64,000 nucleotides of DNA from Beverwykella pulmonaria (lineage: Eukaryota; Ascomycota; Dothideomycetes; Pleosporales; Melanommataceae), in the NCBI GenBank assembly GCA_001599595.1, contig BCHH01000002.1:4085546-4149545 (forward strand). The letters are read 5' to 3'. A program made the position numbers and the translations under genes. The notes beneath the pieces were generated by a model. It did not search any database and was not told the DNA's origin. It saw only the letters and a list, made by a program, of their open reading frames with translations. Shown here in pieces: positions 33,236 to 45,838 of the stretch (positions are counted from its first letter, which is position 1; every line of letters starts with the position of its first letter).

Positions 33236-34424
33236 CAGGTCTCACTCGCGGCAACGTCTTCCCCCGCGAGCCCCGGGAGTCCTTTTTTATCCGCAGCCTA
33301 ATCAAAAACCTCCAGGCATTGCTCACTCGTCGTTATGGCTTCGAGGCTAGGAAGTGAATGCTTTCTTGCACTTGGTTATGCAGGGTTGGTTCTAGCTACG
33401 GGGAGGGTAGATGATCAATTCTCCGTGAGAGGCAATGAGAGGAAGCAGGAGTCCTTGGGCGATAGGTTGAGGAAACAAGGCTTTAGCAAGAGTGGTGTGA
33501 TGGAGAGCGAGTGGAGAATGAGAGAGGGAGGGTCGTTATGGATAGGCGGCGTAGCAGCCGCTGTCTGTTGCCGCGGGTGTTAGGTAGTGGGAGGTTCCGC
33601 GATCCTCCAAGGTTTGAAAGAACCGACGCGACGGACAGACGCGCGCTCGTTAAGTGTAGCGCTAGAGCCGCTAGTGGCCCCGCGGCACCGCTCACCCAAT
33701 TCACTCACTCACGGATTCTGGCATGTATGGCGCAAATCACCTTATAAGCAAAAGACGGCAAAGGTCTTTGCTCTTGCCGTGTAATCACAACTGTCAACCT
33801 TTACCCAGGAATTCAGTCCTATCACAGAAACGACTGCGCAGGGGATGAAGTGTTAATCATCAAATTTCATGACAGTAATCACATTCTATGTTTAAAAGGT
33901 AAATAACCAATATTCATATAAGGAGGCGACTAATGCCAACCTCGATCGTTATGTACCTCGCAAGTCCATAGTCGTCACAGTATGCTACACTGTGCTGTCC
34001 AGCTCCAAACTCTCTACCAGGGAACCGAAAAAAAGAGGGGGCTGTGTCCACAATGAATGTAACCAGAAAGAGATCTGTGTGTAGGAAATTCGATGTGGGT
34101 AAACTCCAAAGTGCGCCGTTGTCTTCCCAAAGCATTCAAAAAAAGCGCCCAAAACCCACTCGTGAGCGGAACTCAACAATAAAAACGACAAAAAGAAAAT
34201 GACCTAGAATCGGAGCAAACAATGCGAAGATATCCTGCCAAACCAGCGCCATTCTACCAAACGCCGGTCCATGATCAGTTTTGATGGAAAACGCTAGGAA
34301 AAAGGTTTTGTCAAGGAGTACCAAGAGTATGTCCCGACAGGCATTAATATGTACAGCCGTTATCGAAAGAATGTGCAGTGTCTGATTATTTCAAAATGTC
34401 GTTATACGCATTGCCGATCTGCGC
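33236..34424. other. Intergenic region, SEN1 promoter and flippase 3' side
   Basis: About 1.2 kb between two minus-strand genes. Short hydrophobic minus-strand frames around 33985-34324 lack support. I see no gene. Confidence 0.5.
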
Positions 34425-37400
34425 CTATCGCGGAGGACTTCGAGGAGGACTTCGTGGCATCGGTGGGTGCTGACCATCGTCCAAGTCCGGGGCTTCCTCG
34501 CGGGTGACCGTCGGTCTTCGGAAGGCGTTTCGTAGTCGGCTCATGGCGAGACCACTTGTCTGCGGATTGGCGCCGATGCTGTTACGGCTGTGACTAGATT
34601 CCATTCGCGTCAACATTGCAGCCGATGTGAAGTCGTTACTGGCTTCAAAGCTCGGTCTGACACGTTCCTGTGACATAGACATCCTTGCCCGATCATCTGG
34701 ACGACAATTAGTATAAAGCTGCGAATAGAGAACAATGAGATACTTACAGGACGGTCGGGGGCGATCTAAAGACATCCGAGAGGTTGGGATGCCTTCCAAG
34801 GATTGGCGGAATGTGTAGTCTGTGCTGTTGCTCCCGTTTTGGCTTCTCGGGTTATGTGTTGTTGCAGTCGGGGCAACAGATGGTGGATATATGGGTCGCA
34901 TGTCGTCATCTCCCGCATGAGTAGCGGCTGTCTTGTTATTGAACTTTGGAGACTCCGATCCAAGCTTGGCAGCTGCCTTCTCTGGCGGTGGGGGAATAAA
35001 GGCGTTTGTGTCTTTGAGATAATCGAACTTGCCAAGTCTGACCTGTTCCCGGATGATGTCTACGTCGAGAGGGAAATAGAACTTCTGGATAACCTTGACG
35101 GTGAACCGTGGGAGCAAGCAGATGATGACTGCCGCAAGGAGAACTGCCCAGAAGACTAGACTCCCGTAGACTTCCGCACCACCCTTGTAGAACTGAGCGC
35201 TGGCAGTGAAGGATGTATAAACTCCAGTCCAAAACCAGACAAAAAGAGTACTAATCACCGAAACAAGGAGCACGACCCAGTCCCATCGGTATGTGTTGAA
35301 GAGAACGTAGAGGTTCGCGGAGAAAACAGCAATGGTAGCGACAAAGATGCCCATTCTCTTCAACTCGCCAAGGTCAAGACCATTACCCGTGTTGAAGTTG
35401 GCTGGCGAGAACAGGAGATAGACCGTGAAAAATGCAATGGCGGACTGATAAATACCATCTATCATGTACATCCTAATTATTATCAGTAAATGCATCTTTC
35501 TTTACTGGAAGTAGCGCTTACCAAAATTTGGGCTGAGTCCATTCCTTCCTTTCAATGCCGCGGCGATAAAGTTGAGGTACTGCTAGCGACACCATGTCGT
35601 CGACGTCTTGATCCAACACGCCCATCAGAATAACTGGAAGGGAGGTGAAGACCAGATTGAAGAAGACGATGTAGCTGTAGTCGAAGATGTACTGGCTGTC
35701 GAAATTGGTGTATATTTGGTACCAGAACAACGAGAATGTCCAAACGATGTTCTATGAGATTTGTTAACATTATTCTGCAGTATTTGGGATGTGTACTGAC
35801 CTTATAGAAGAAGTTCGCAATAGTTTCCGCAAGTCTCCGATAAGACCACCGTCCATGAACAAGGACGAGGCGAGTGAGAAAGCGGAATTGGCCAATGGCA
35901 TAATCCGACGACATGACTGCAGCGCGACCTTCTACACCAGCAATTCCGACACCAACATGAGCTTCCTGTATCATAGCAACATCGTTCGCGCCATCGCCAA
36001 TGGCAAGCGTGAGACAATCGAGACCAGTCTTTACCATGCCTACAACAGAAGCTTTCTGACTAGGGCTAACCCTGCAGCAAAGCACGGCTCGGCATTGTTT
36101 GCAGAGCAACAAGAATTTCATCTTGATCGATTCGTCGAGGCATAGTTTGAGTGAATCTCCGTCAATGACAACGGCATGGGTGGGTGCAGGCGGTTCGTGG
36201 TCATCCTGCGCGGCGTCTAATTCTTCTTGAGTTCCCTTCATTCCAAATATGGCCAGCTTTTCATCAAGGAAAGCTTCGGCGGTAGCTAAGCTCTCGTCTT
36301 CGATCTTAAAAATGATGAGGTCCATGTCGTTGTTGAGCAAGTTGCAGGAGAAGCCGATGTTGATAGCCGTTTCCACCTTGTCGCCTGTCAGGACCCACAA
36401 TTTGATGCCAGCGTTTCCGAGGAGGGAGATCGCGTCGGGAACACCATCTTGAAGTCTATCTTCAATCGCGGTACCTCCAATAAGCCACAATTGGTTCTCA
36501 ATGCGGTCAGACACTTCCTCCAATTTTTCCTCTCGACCCGCAACAGCGTTGGCAGCTAGGTCGTAGTCAACGCTCCATTCGTGGTATTCTTCTTCGGAAA
36601 TCTCCCTCTGAGCAATGCACAGAGTTCGAAGTCCTTCTCTCGCGAACATCTCAAGGTGTTCCCCGGTGGTTGCACGAAGCTCTCGTTGCTCTCCCGGAAT
36701 CAACCTGGAGTAAATCATGCTGTCAGCTCCTTTGCAATACAGCATGATCTTTCCGTCTGGCATTCTGATGATGGCACTCATGCGCTTTCGAGTTGAATTG
36801 AATTCCAGTGTGTTGAGAACTGTGTATCTGCGTTCTTCACCAAGGATGTTGACGACAAGGCGATCCTCTTCTCGGCCAACAAGAGTAAAACCAACGTCTC
36901 GAGCCGTGGCTACGAGTGCTGCTTCGTCTGGAGACTGTGCCTTGAACTCGATCCTTGGAGGGTCGCCTGGGGTCTTCTCCGTAATGACGGTATGGCAAAG
37001 TGCAAGAGCCACCATAAATCGTTCGTTGGCAATTTTCTGTTCTGGACCTGATTCTCCCGCCAGGTCTTCGATGTAATCTGGTGCAACGAAGGTCAAATCT
37101 TCATCTCGAAGGTACGGGTTGTCGTGCATCTTTCTAATGTTTTCGATCATGCGGACGCGATCACGAGCAATTTGTTTGTGTGCCCGGGCCCCTTCTTCTT
37201 CCACGTCAACGCCTTGTCGTCGTTGCATACCAGCTTGCGCTTCGGTATACGCCTCTCCATATGGAACGCCGTTAACAGTGCACTTTTTGAATTCCATGAC
37301 GTTCTGAGTTAGCGTGCCCGTTTTGTCTGAGAAGATATACTCGATTTGCCCCACATCATCGGAGATGTTCCACGACTTCGGTGTACAAGGATAGTCAATC

Positions 37401-39280
37401 TTCTCGTAGTACATCTTGACATCGCTGTAGATGAAAAAGGCTTGAAGAGTGCGGATGATCTCCAGGGTAATGAAGAGTGATATAGGCACCAAGTTCTGGA
37501 AAAGAATGACAGCAGCCCAAAAGGCAATGACTCCGTCCAAGGGTGCGTTGTTGTTGCCGAAAGATCCGAACTCGAAGAATTGGTGTGAGGTATCAGGTTT
37601 AGACCAGAAAATACCGAGAACAATTCCAGAAACAAGGCACATGCCGAAGAGAATGAAGAAATTGTAAATGACGTTCCAGTTGAGGTCCTTGGTAATCTTG
37701 GCTCGTTTACTTGGGGTAATTCCAGAGTTGATCATGATCTTGGTCTCTTCTCCCGTGAAGGTGACAACGCCAAGAACCCACTCAGTATTTCGGAGTTGGC
37801 AACCGCGAAGTAGGAGATTGTTGATCGAGATAGGCTCTACCATGTCATAGGCGGGTGCGTTAGGGTCCTTGGCATTGTGTTGCTTCCATCGAATAGCCGC
37901 ACTGTACGAGTAAAGGTTCGAGTGTGGAGCTTCGCTTTCAATGACGAATTCAGCCCGTTCGCAATGTCGAGCGTGCTTTACGTCGCGCGTACAGTGAAGA
38001 GCATTACGAACCTTGAGGTTGGTCTCTCCGTCCAGATTCTTAGTCTCAACGTAGCAGGCGCCATCGTCGGAAGACGTAGATAGGACCACGACGTCAGCTG
38101 GTATTTCCTCATCATTGTATAAGCGAACAAAATCGCCGACCTGGACATTCTTCCATGCATCTTTCTTGAACCGCGCTTTGTCTGGGGTCGTCTTGAACGG
38201 GTCGATCACACTACCCCAAAATTTCTGACCAGGGGGTGTTCGAGTGCCTGTCCCAGACTCTCTTGCATGATCACCTTCTCTGGCATGAGTTTGCTCTCCC
38301 ATATTAACCGCATCAGCGGGTATTGGCGAATGACGGGGAGACTGGCCAGGTAACGGGGAGGGAACCGGGGTCATTGGAATTCCTTCCTCACTGTTATGCT
38401 CATCGTGACCTGAGGGGAAGTAAGAGTTGCGTGGGGAAATGATCGATGCGCGCCTGGTCTCGATTGAGGGTCTTGATTCGTCAAGGGCGCGCTGCGCCTT
38501 GCCTTCTTTCCCCTTGGAGTTCCTTCTCTTCCAGCTGTTCCAAACCCACACAATGGCCCTTGAGTTAGCTTTCTTGAACTTGCGCCATATGGAAACAGTG
38601 TCCTCCGCAGTATTGACATTGTTGAAGTTAACGAGCCGATGAACAGGCGCGTTGTTTAGTTCGTTATCTAGTACAGTGCGTCTCCAGTCTTCGATGGCAT
38701 CCTTAATAGCTGTGACGGCGATGATTACGATTAGAGGAGCTGAATTGAGGGCCGGATTTGAGGCTCCAAAGATTTGAAAAATCTAGGCGCGTTGGTGTCA
38801 GTAAAAGAAGCAATATGCATATATGTGTATTGGGAGAATGCTTACGCCGAGAATAATGATAAACAAAAAGTACACGTTTGCAATGTTGTGAAATTGGAAC
38901 CAGAGATTCTTCGGTATGAAACTAATGGGGGTGTACTTGGCCGTCCTAATCTTGTTTCGCGCATACTGGCCCATAGGGTGGCCGTCTTCGTCGCGCTCGT
39001 GTGCAGGCAGCGGAACGTTGAAGTAGACTCTGCGCCCAGATTCGTGGTCTTCGCTGCCCCCGTCAGAGCTGTCGAGCTCGGCATTCTCTAGCGGGCCAGC
39101 TTCTTTCCCGAGTGAGTCCCGTTTCTTCTCACCGGAGCCTATCCTTCGATGCAGACGTTCCTTCAGTGATTGTCGCTTGCTATCAGCCTTGGGACCTGTC
39201 GCGCGATGCGTGGCCCACCGAATGCGCTTCACCGGGTTCGTCACCTCGCTGTCCTCCTGGGAGGGCGGTTGTAACGACAT
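34425..39280 (-). CDS. DNF1: P4-type phospholipid flippase (Dnf1/Dnf2 class)
   Basis: P4-ATPase that flips phospholipids to the cytosolic leaflet of plasma membrane and endosomes, usually with a Cdc50-family partner. Five exons, 38846-39280, 35801-38782, 35522-35751, 34748-35472 and 34425-34696, give 1547 residues, close to yeast Dnf1. The Dnf-type N-terminal block YARNKIRTAKYTPISFIPKN precedes TM1. Actuator motif LDGETNLK, phosphorylation motif SDKTGTLTQN (Asp near residue 631), nucleotide-domain KGADSMIYSR, and hinge GDGANDVAMIQEA are all present, as is PISLFITLEII in TM4. The last membrane segments are in exons 3-4. A Ser/Arg-rich loop at about 190-300 and the tail (MSMSQERVRPS) are likely phosphorylation regions. 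The ATG at 39280 is chosen; two codons upstream lies only a GTG. Confidence 0.95.
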
Positions 39281-40781
39281 GATCACGGCTGGTAGGCGGG
39301 AGATCCGGGGGTCTGCTGGGCTCTTTGGTGGCCGGCCTCAGCCGGGAAGGCCTCTACGTCGCTCAGGATGCCAATTCGCCTACCGTGTGTGTGTTACGAC
39401 GATGCGGGAGGAGATGATAGCGACGATGCGTGCGGGTGTCGGGAGAGGTGTGGGTGCGGGTGCGGGTTCCAAGGGGGTTGAGGCTGGAGATGTGGTGTTT
39501 TCGGCAAGGACGGATAGTATAGTGGCCGGGATGCGAAATGCGAACAAGCGACGTCTCCTCGAACGTGAAAGGGAAACGGTGGAGCGAGCGATGCGTGCGA
39601 TGGATGTGGCGATGGTGAGGTGTCGGCGGCGTGAAAGGGTGTGAGGCGGTGGAGAGGGCGAAGCCGCCTTCTTCTTGCTCAGCGGTGGTGTTGTAAGCAG
39701 CGCGGTGGCAGCGCGCCGTTGACAAGACCGGACACTTTTAGCGGAGATGACCCTGCTAAGTCCCCGACACATCCGCGCCGTATTGTGAGAGGATTAGGAC
39801 ACAGTGCAACAGTAGTAATCAATTGCGCAGGACGCGTTAGCCCGAAGCGATATATAATACGTTATTAAGAGTCGGGGGCTTGGGCGGATGCGCCTTTCGA
39901 AAATCCGAACGGACGCCGGTTGCCCTGCCCAGGTGTCAGACTATGGGCGCAGCAGCAGCAGCGAGAACCCGGCGCTGTGCCTCACAACCACGATGCTATA
40001 AATGCGTCGCAGGCGCGTCACCGAGCACCGCAAGCGCTCCTCTGGCACGACACTTCTTGGTGACAGTTCTTGGGGTTCTTGGGCGTTCTTGAGCGTGAAA
40101 ACTGGTGCTCACCGATTCGACCGTTTCATACTTTACCCATTGCGAAGGCCAGATGTGCAACACTCAATTTGAGTTCTGGGTCCGAAACAGCAGCAGAATT
40201 TGATTAACTGGATCCCTCGCATCTGGGATCTCGCATCATGCCTAACCCGGGCAGACGCAGGGGAACAGCATGAGGGAGGGATCAATAGACGAAACGTTGA
40301 AACGTCTTCACCTCTGAGCACAGCAGACATTTGCCTGTGGCTGTGGATTGTACTGCATTGACAGTCACGATATCAAACTTTGGCGCAGACGTCAGATGGG
40401 GGATTCGCTATACATAGGTTCGCATTGTCCATCAGCTGTGAATGATACTAGTGGCTACTGTGCCTCTTGCCTCCGTAAGAGCTGATAATTTTAACGCCAG
40501 CATGTTCATATGGACCCCAGAACGCCGCAATGTGTGACTAGTTGACCTGATACGTATGCAGCGGGAATATGTCTCTACACTGTCATTCTAAGGCCAATCT
40601 GGCGCGTTTTTAGCAGTTTTGAACACATGGGAGTGGGCACCGACAGAGTGGTTATGCCAAGATATTTCACGTGCACACCCGCCGGAATTTTGGCGCGCAG
40701 CAACATCTCAACGCCATTCACGCCGTCTCAGCATCCGGACCTCCACTCTCTGTATTCCTATCGGGGGCCTTCACAAGCGCC
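39281..40781. other. Divergent intergenic region, flippase to 672-residue gene
   Basis: 1.5 kb between divergent start codons. The first 450 bases are purine-rich on the plus strand and probably carry the flippase leader. Near the plus-strand gene there is an E-box CACGTG (40668-40673) and an E2F-like TTTGGCGC (40689-40696). No gene supported. Confidence 0.5.
40689..40696 (+). promoter_or_regulatory. E2F/MBF-like site TTTGGCGC
   Basis: Exact match to the E2F consensus TTTSSCGC, 86-93 bp upstream of the ATG at 40782. A second GGCGCGTTTT (reverse complement has an ACGCG core) lies about 90 bp further upstream. Suggests G1/S control but is only a short-motif match. Confidence 0.35.
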
Positions 40782-43121
40782 ATGTCGAAGAACTCCTCGA
40801 GAGATATAAGATCCTACTTTAGCTTGAAGTCGGTCCCTGCCAAAGACCTGCCAGGTACGATTAACCATCGCTTGTACTTTTGTCGCCCTCACTCTAATAT
40901 TCCTCAATAGTCTCAAATCCGACTCTGAATCCCCCGCCTGGGGAAATTCAAAGTTCCAATTCTTCTTCTGCACCAAGACCTACAAAACAACCCGCTTCCG
41001 CCGCGAAGCCGCCCATCAGTCGATGCCCAACAGACGCTCCAAAAGTACCCCAACCTACAAAAGCGGAGAGCCTGCCTCCGAGTACTTCGCAGTCGTCAAC
41101 GAATTCAAATGGAACAAAAAGAGTTGTATCAAAGGGGGAACCTGTAGTGTTGAATTCGGATTCCGACACAGATTCGGACGGTCTGCTAGAGCTGGAGCTG
41201 GAGCTGGAACCCGTAAAACCGTCCCGCACCACTGCATCACGTGCTATAAAGTCTACGCCCTATATTGAGTTACTCGAAAATGGTCTACGAAGGCCATCCA
41301 ACAAATATAAGCGGCCAAAGCCTTCATTAGACAAATATATAAAGGATGTGCAGGAGAGGGCCGAGACGGAACGAAAAGTTGCCAAAGGGAAGCTCAATTT
41401 AGACAAACCTATTGAACAAACGCCGGTACCAGAGTTCGTCGTAACTGAAGAAGCTTTGGCTGGGCAGATTGGCAACGATGAGGATGGTGATGCTGCGAAA
41501 CGAATATTCCTCGCCATGCAAAGAACGGAAGCACTTGATAGGAACTATGTCTTTCATTTATTCAATGAAGAACTAGAATCTAGCTCCCCTCCATTTTCAC
41601 CCTTCCCTAAAGAGTCTTTACCCCAGCAGGGATGGGCTGCTCGATTTGATAGTACGTCACTACTCTCTCACCTATGTTGAAAGTGTACTGATAACTGCAA
41701 GATTCATGGGATAGAGACCAGGCTTTTTGCTCCGGCTTTGCAGAACAAGTATTCCGATATCAACAGCTTCCCATAGAGTTGGCTTCATGGATGATCGATC
41801 AAGGTAGGCAAGCAGGCTTCCACGTCTTGAGTATCTGTTGACACAGCCTAGTCTGCCACGGACAAAGCGACATTCTTAGTTCCAAATATATACAGCTTCT
41901 TGAGGTAAATTCGGTCCTTTGGATTTCATCTACATTACTATCGTCTAATTGTCATTAGCTCTGTCCGCAGCATCTGCATTCACTCATCGATCAGACGAGG
42001 TTGGACAACATGTTCAAGGTATTGGGCACTAACATGCAATGTATGGATTCATCGCAACCGGTTGTCCCTTCCCATGAAGACGAATCGAGTAAGCTGTCAG
42101 AACATGCCATAATATGGAAGACACTGATAAATATAGCGCCCAAGAGACATCTCCCAGCAGCACTCAAGTGGATTGTGCTACTTCTTCAGAAAGCTGCTTT
42201 AAGGTGAGCGTCAAAGTCATCAGAGATGCTGAACGTAACTAATTCTTTGCAGCCTGCCATCCAAGACGAACACTCACACCCTATGCATTCTCTTCCACCT
42301 GTGTTTTGATGACAGCGTCATGTTAGATGCTAGAACGCTACACGCTATTCAAGACACGATAGAGCTAATCATGTGCAATATCCCTAATGCTGAACTTACT
42401 CGGGTTGTAAGTTTTCTCATCCTATCTCATACAGCCACCAGACTTCTAACACTTCTAGTTGAATGACATCGTTCCATTGCTCCTCAGACGCATCACACAC
42501 CCCATCCTCCAGAACAATCTCGTGCGCTCGCTTCCGTCCAAATCACCGCTAACTGCTTACTTCCAGCGGTATCTAGCTCTCTCAATGCTCTTGTATCCTA
42601 CGCAACTCCAATTTCCACTCTCTAGTCCTCAAATCCCATTACTCATCCACACCCACCTCCAAATGTCACCAAACTTCAAGATCACCGCCGAAACCGACTA
42701 TGTCTCTCTCGCAGCCCGCATATCACTCCTCGACACCGGAATTGGCCCCGGACTATTGACCGTACCCTATCAATCTCCACCTAGCTCACCATCACAACAA
42801 GAGCTTCCTACGTCTGCGTCGAATCCTTCCGAAGAACTCGTGTTCAACAAAGAAGTGGATGCGCTCGTGAATCATGTGAAGTTACTCAGCAACAACATTA
42901 TCGAGGTTGGCGCGATTGATGATCTCACTAGGCTGGATGCTAAGGATTGCTGCGAGAGACTGTATCACAGGCTTGAGAACGCGGTTAGGATAGGTGGGAG
43001 GAAAAAGACGCATGCATTTGGCGAGAGCGAGCAAAGGGCATCGAAGAAGGTGTTCCGAAATTGGCTTGGCCGGAAGGTGGATACCGCAACTCCTTCTTTG
43101 AACGGGGATGTTGATGAGTAG
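40782..43121 (+). CDS. Unrecognised 672-residue protein with N-terminal PIP-like motif
   Basis: Seven exons, 40782-40854, 40911-41651, 41702-41803, 41852-41904, 41971-42203, 42253-42406 and 42459-43121, all phase-consistent, give 672 residues. The exon 5 start could instead be 41959, adding four residues. The N-terminus MSKNSSRDIRSYFSLK contains SRDIRSYF, a degenerate PCNA-interacting box (the first Gln is Ser). Residues 25-170 are Pro/Ser-rich and disordered, with an acidic DSDTDSDGLLELELELE patch. From about 175 the protein looks wholly helical (PEFVVTEEALAGQIGNDEDG, then LNDIVPLLLRRITHPILQ, ETDYVSLAARISLLD), like HEAT-type repeats. I do not recognise the family. A replication or repair partner is suggested by the motif and the promoter, not proven. 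Confidence 0.82.
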
Positions 43122-44899
43122 GTAACAGAGGCTACTGTTACTAGTGTCTCTAAAAGTTAAGCGGATGCTGTACAGTAAAAGAGGTAGGTCGCGGTCATTC
43201 GGATCAGGCCTGCAACGAGGGGCTTATACTCTTGTTATAATATGCTCTGGCAGACTTGCTTATGATGTGCTAATTATACTTTTTCTGATCAACATTCTAC
43301 TTTCTGCATGCGCAACCATCACTATCCTTTCCCACTTGAATACGGAATCAAAGTCTTATCATGCTTCACGATGTCCATTTCCGCATTTTGATCCTCACCC
43401 ATGTTCCCATCCGTCCTCGGACATCTCTCGGTTTCACCCTATCCAGCATCTTCCCTCTCACTCCTCCCTGACTCGTCCTCTCCAGCCACGTCAGTTGCCT
43501 CCACGCGTTGCTCCCGCCCGACTCTTAATCCCTAACCCCGACGCGACATCATAAAACACCTCGATATCAGTCACACTCAGGGGGATCGCCAGGTACGCGT
43601 CCGCAACCGAGCTCGCAACTAACAATAAATTCCAACTGTGCGATTGGTGGAGGCGCGTGCACGGTGCAAATGTTCGTATTCCGAATCAATGGACTGCCAA
43701 GAGTTTCCTGGGAGGGAGCGAGATGAGCGTTCATGCAAGCAAATTCGTGGTTATTAATGTGTGAGAGATGAGGTTGGACGGAAATTAGTGATGTTTGCCA
43801 CTGAGTTGGAAATTAGGTAGAAGCATCCTTGTACGGTTCTAGTCCCTGCATCTTAGGCTTGGTAGGAGGAGGGGAACATTGGTGAGATTGAGGCTGCAGA
43901 TGCAAGATGCAAGTCGACCGCGCTGGGGCAAACGCACTGTGATAAGATTGAAGCAGGCCCAAGGAACAAGAGCCCCAAACAGGGATCATTTGTAGCGCGT
44001 CTCGTCAGTGTGCAAGCACGCATGCACGTGGTTACTTGCATCCACCCACAAACTCCCCTACCTGCAGACATCAATAAATACATAGCAGGGGTTTTTTCCA
44101 AAATGTACGCTAGGAAAGATACGCTAAGAGCCTCGTTGTTCGTTCGACATGGATTAGCGGCAGACACGAATCACGCGGTGAAAGACGGTGAGCGGTGAGC
44201 GCGGGTCCCGGTATCGGGTTGGGGGCTAGTGAACGGACAACGTTGGATGCCGGGGCCGAACGGCCGTAAACGGGTTTCACCATATGCCGATGCCGTTCGT
44301 TGTGATTTTGTTTGTTGGGTTGGTGGTTTAGTAAGCTCTTTGGAGGTGGCTGTACTCCATAGTCTTATCTGTGAGGAGAATATCATGGGCCTATTGGAGA
44401 ATTTTTTGAAGTTTGTAGAAGGGATTCTGGCAGATATGGTACGCCTTCACAAGGTAGAGCTGATCCTATTGTTGGTGGCCTTACTTTGCTTGACCGTCCT
44501 ATAGATTCTCCTTGGACGTGCCAAGCATGTAGCATGCTTTGGAGGGTTGGACGTTGAAGTCGAGGGCTCTCTGAGGTGGCTACGAACGGATCAGAAAAAT
44601 GATCTTTCCACTGCAGTCAAGTCTATTGAGATAGAAACGCTAATATGGAGAATGAGTTGGATACAAAAGAAGGGCAAATACACACTCTACAGAGTCCATC
44701 AGCGCGGCTGATGTCCTGCCATTACCACCACTTCACCAGGAGTTGAGCGGAGAGAGGTGAGGGAAAGAAAGAGGCGCTCAAGATAGCAGAGATAATTAAC
44801 CAGCCTATCCTTCTCTTTCAAAACCCAGCACCAGCCTTCCGTTTCTCTCCATTCTCCCATTGGAACAACCCCTTCCCTGCCTTCCACTTCTGCAATCCT
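43122..44899. other. Intergenic region between unknown gene and tetraspanin
   Basis: 1.8 kb between convergent genes. One short plus-strand frame, 44385-44504, would encode 39 residues ending in a hydrophobic helix; it is discussed as a finding. Otherwise I see no gene or repeat. Confidence 0.5.
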
Positions 44900-45838
44900 C
44901 TACAATCCACCCAAGCCATTCTTCTCGTCAATGTGCCTGTAACGCTCCTGCTCCTGCCTGTATTTGAGGACCATGGCAACGCAAAGAACCAGAATTGTGT
45001 CGACGCCGACAATGCCAAAGGCAGCAGTGAAAATCAGGTCCAAATACCTGTTGGCGAAGGCCGAGAATTTGCCAATGCATCCACCTTTTTGCGCAGCAAC
45101 AAGGTCGCTTGTACAGACGCCGTCCGGGGCGTAGAGTGGTGAGGTCGAGTTAAAGTATCCACAGCAGTTAAACTAGAATGTGTCAGCTCTGTCTTTGGAG
45201 TAGCGTCCCGCCCGCATCCCTTAGGATTTGCCTCCTCACGTGGTCTGTCCAGCCGCAATCCAAACCTATTTCGGCGCTTAGAGGATGGAAAATGATAACC
45301 ACTCACCTTTTGTTGCAGCAAACTTTGGACGAGCTTCGGCTCGCGTCCCCAGATAACACTCAAGTGGTTGCGCGTGGTCAAGGTTCCGACCCACACGGAA
45401 AGACCCAGCCCAAGCGTGAACATGGCACAGAAGACAACCAACCAGCCTTGCGCACGCAGCCACCCTCGGTTCATTGGGAGAAAGAGGGCTGGGAGTGAGA
45501 GGATGAAGGTGACGAAGACGAAGACGGAGTTGACCACTCCCGCTATCGAATTGTTAGTGGTCTTGCACAAATCGTGGAGGGCCAATGCAGGGTGGGACGG
45601 GCCGGCGCCACAGTAGTGCCAGAGTATTGATGCTGCGTTCCATCTCTTTAAATCCCAGAGGAGGCGTCGTACCTGTCAACGGACACTGGTCGAGCAGTAG
45701 GTTCTGCGCAACGTTGTCAACGGTCGGGCTCGCGCGCAGGTTCTGCTCGGACATGAGGGCGAAGCCCATCAGCAGCCCGCCGCAGCCAGCGAAGATGATG
45801 TCCATCCCGACGAAGACCAGCATAAGTTTGGACGGCAT
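44900..45838 (-). CDS. Fungal tetraspanin
   Basis: Four-pass membrane organiser. Three exons, 45673-45838, 45307-45542 and 44900-45172, give 224 residues. TM1 is at about 5-30 (LMLVFVGMDIIFAGCGGLLM). Then come a short loop, TM2 (VVNSVFVFVTFILSLPALFL), a small intracellular turn with basic residues, and TM3 (WLVVFCAMFTLGLGLSVWVG). The large extracellular loop carries the hallmark CCG (C137-C138-G139, in FNCCGYFNSTSPLYAPDGVC) and further Cys. TM4 is LIFTAAFGIVGVDTILVLCV. The cytosolic tail is RQEQERYRHIDEKNGLGG. The NST at about 142 is a possible N-glycosylation site. Which fungal tetraspanin class it belongs to I cannot say; Pls1-like roles in penetration structures are not implied by sequence alone. 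Confidence 0.87.

Noticed and set aside
39281..39286. Two-codon extension of the flippase N-terminus
   Set aside because: It begins with GTG; the ATG at 39280 is the first eukaryotic-type start.
43144..43554. 136-codon plus-strand frame after the 672-residue gene
   Set aside because: No good start context, mixed hydrophobic and Pro/Ser composition, probably 3' UTR.
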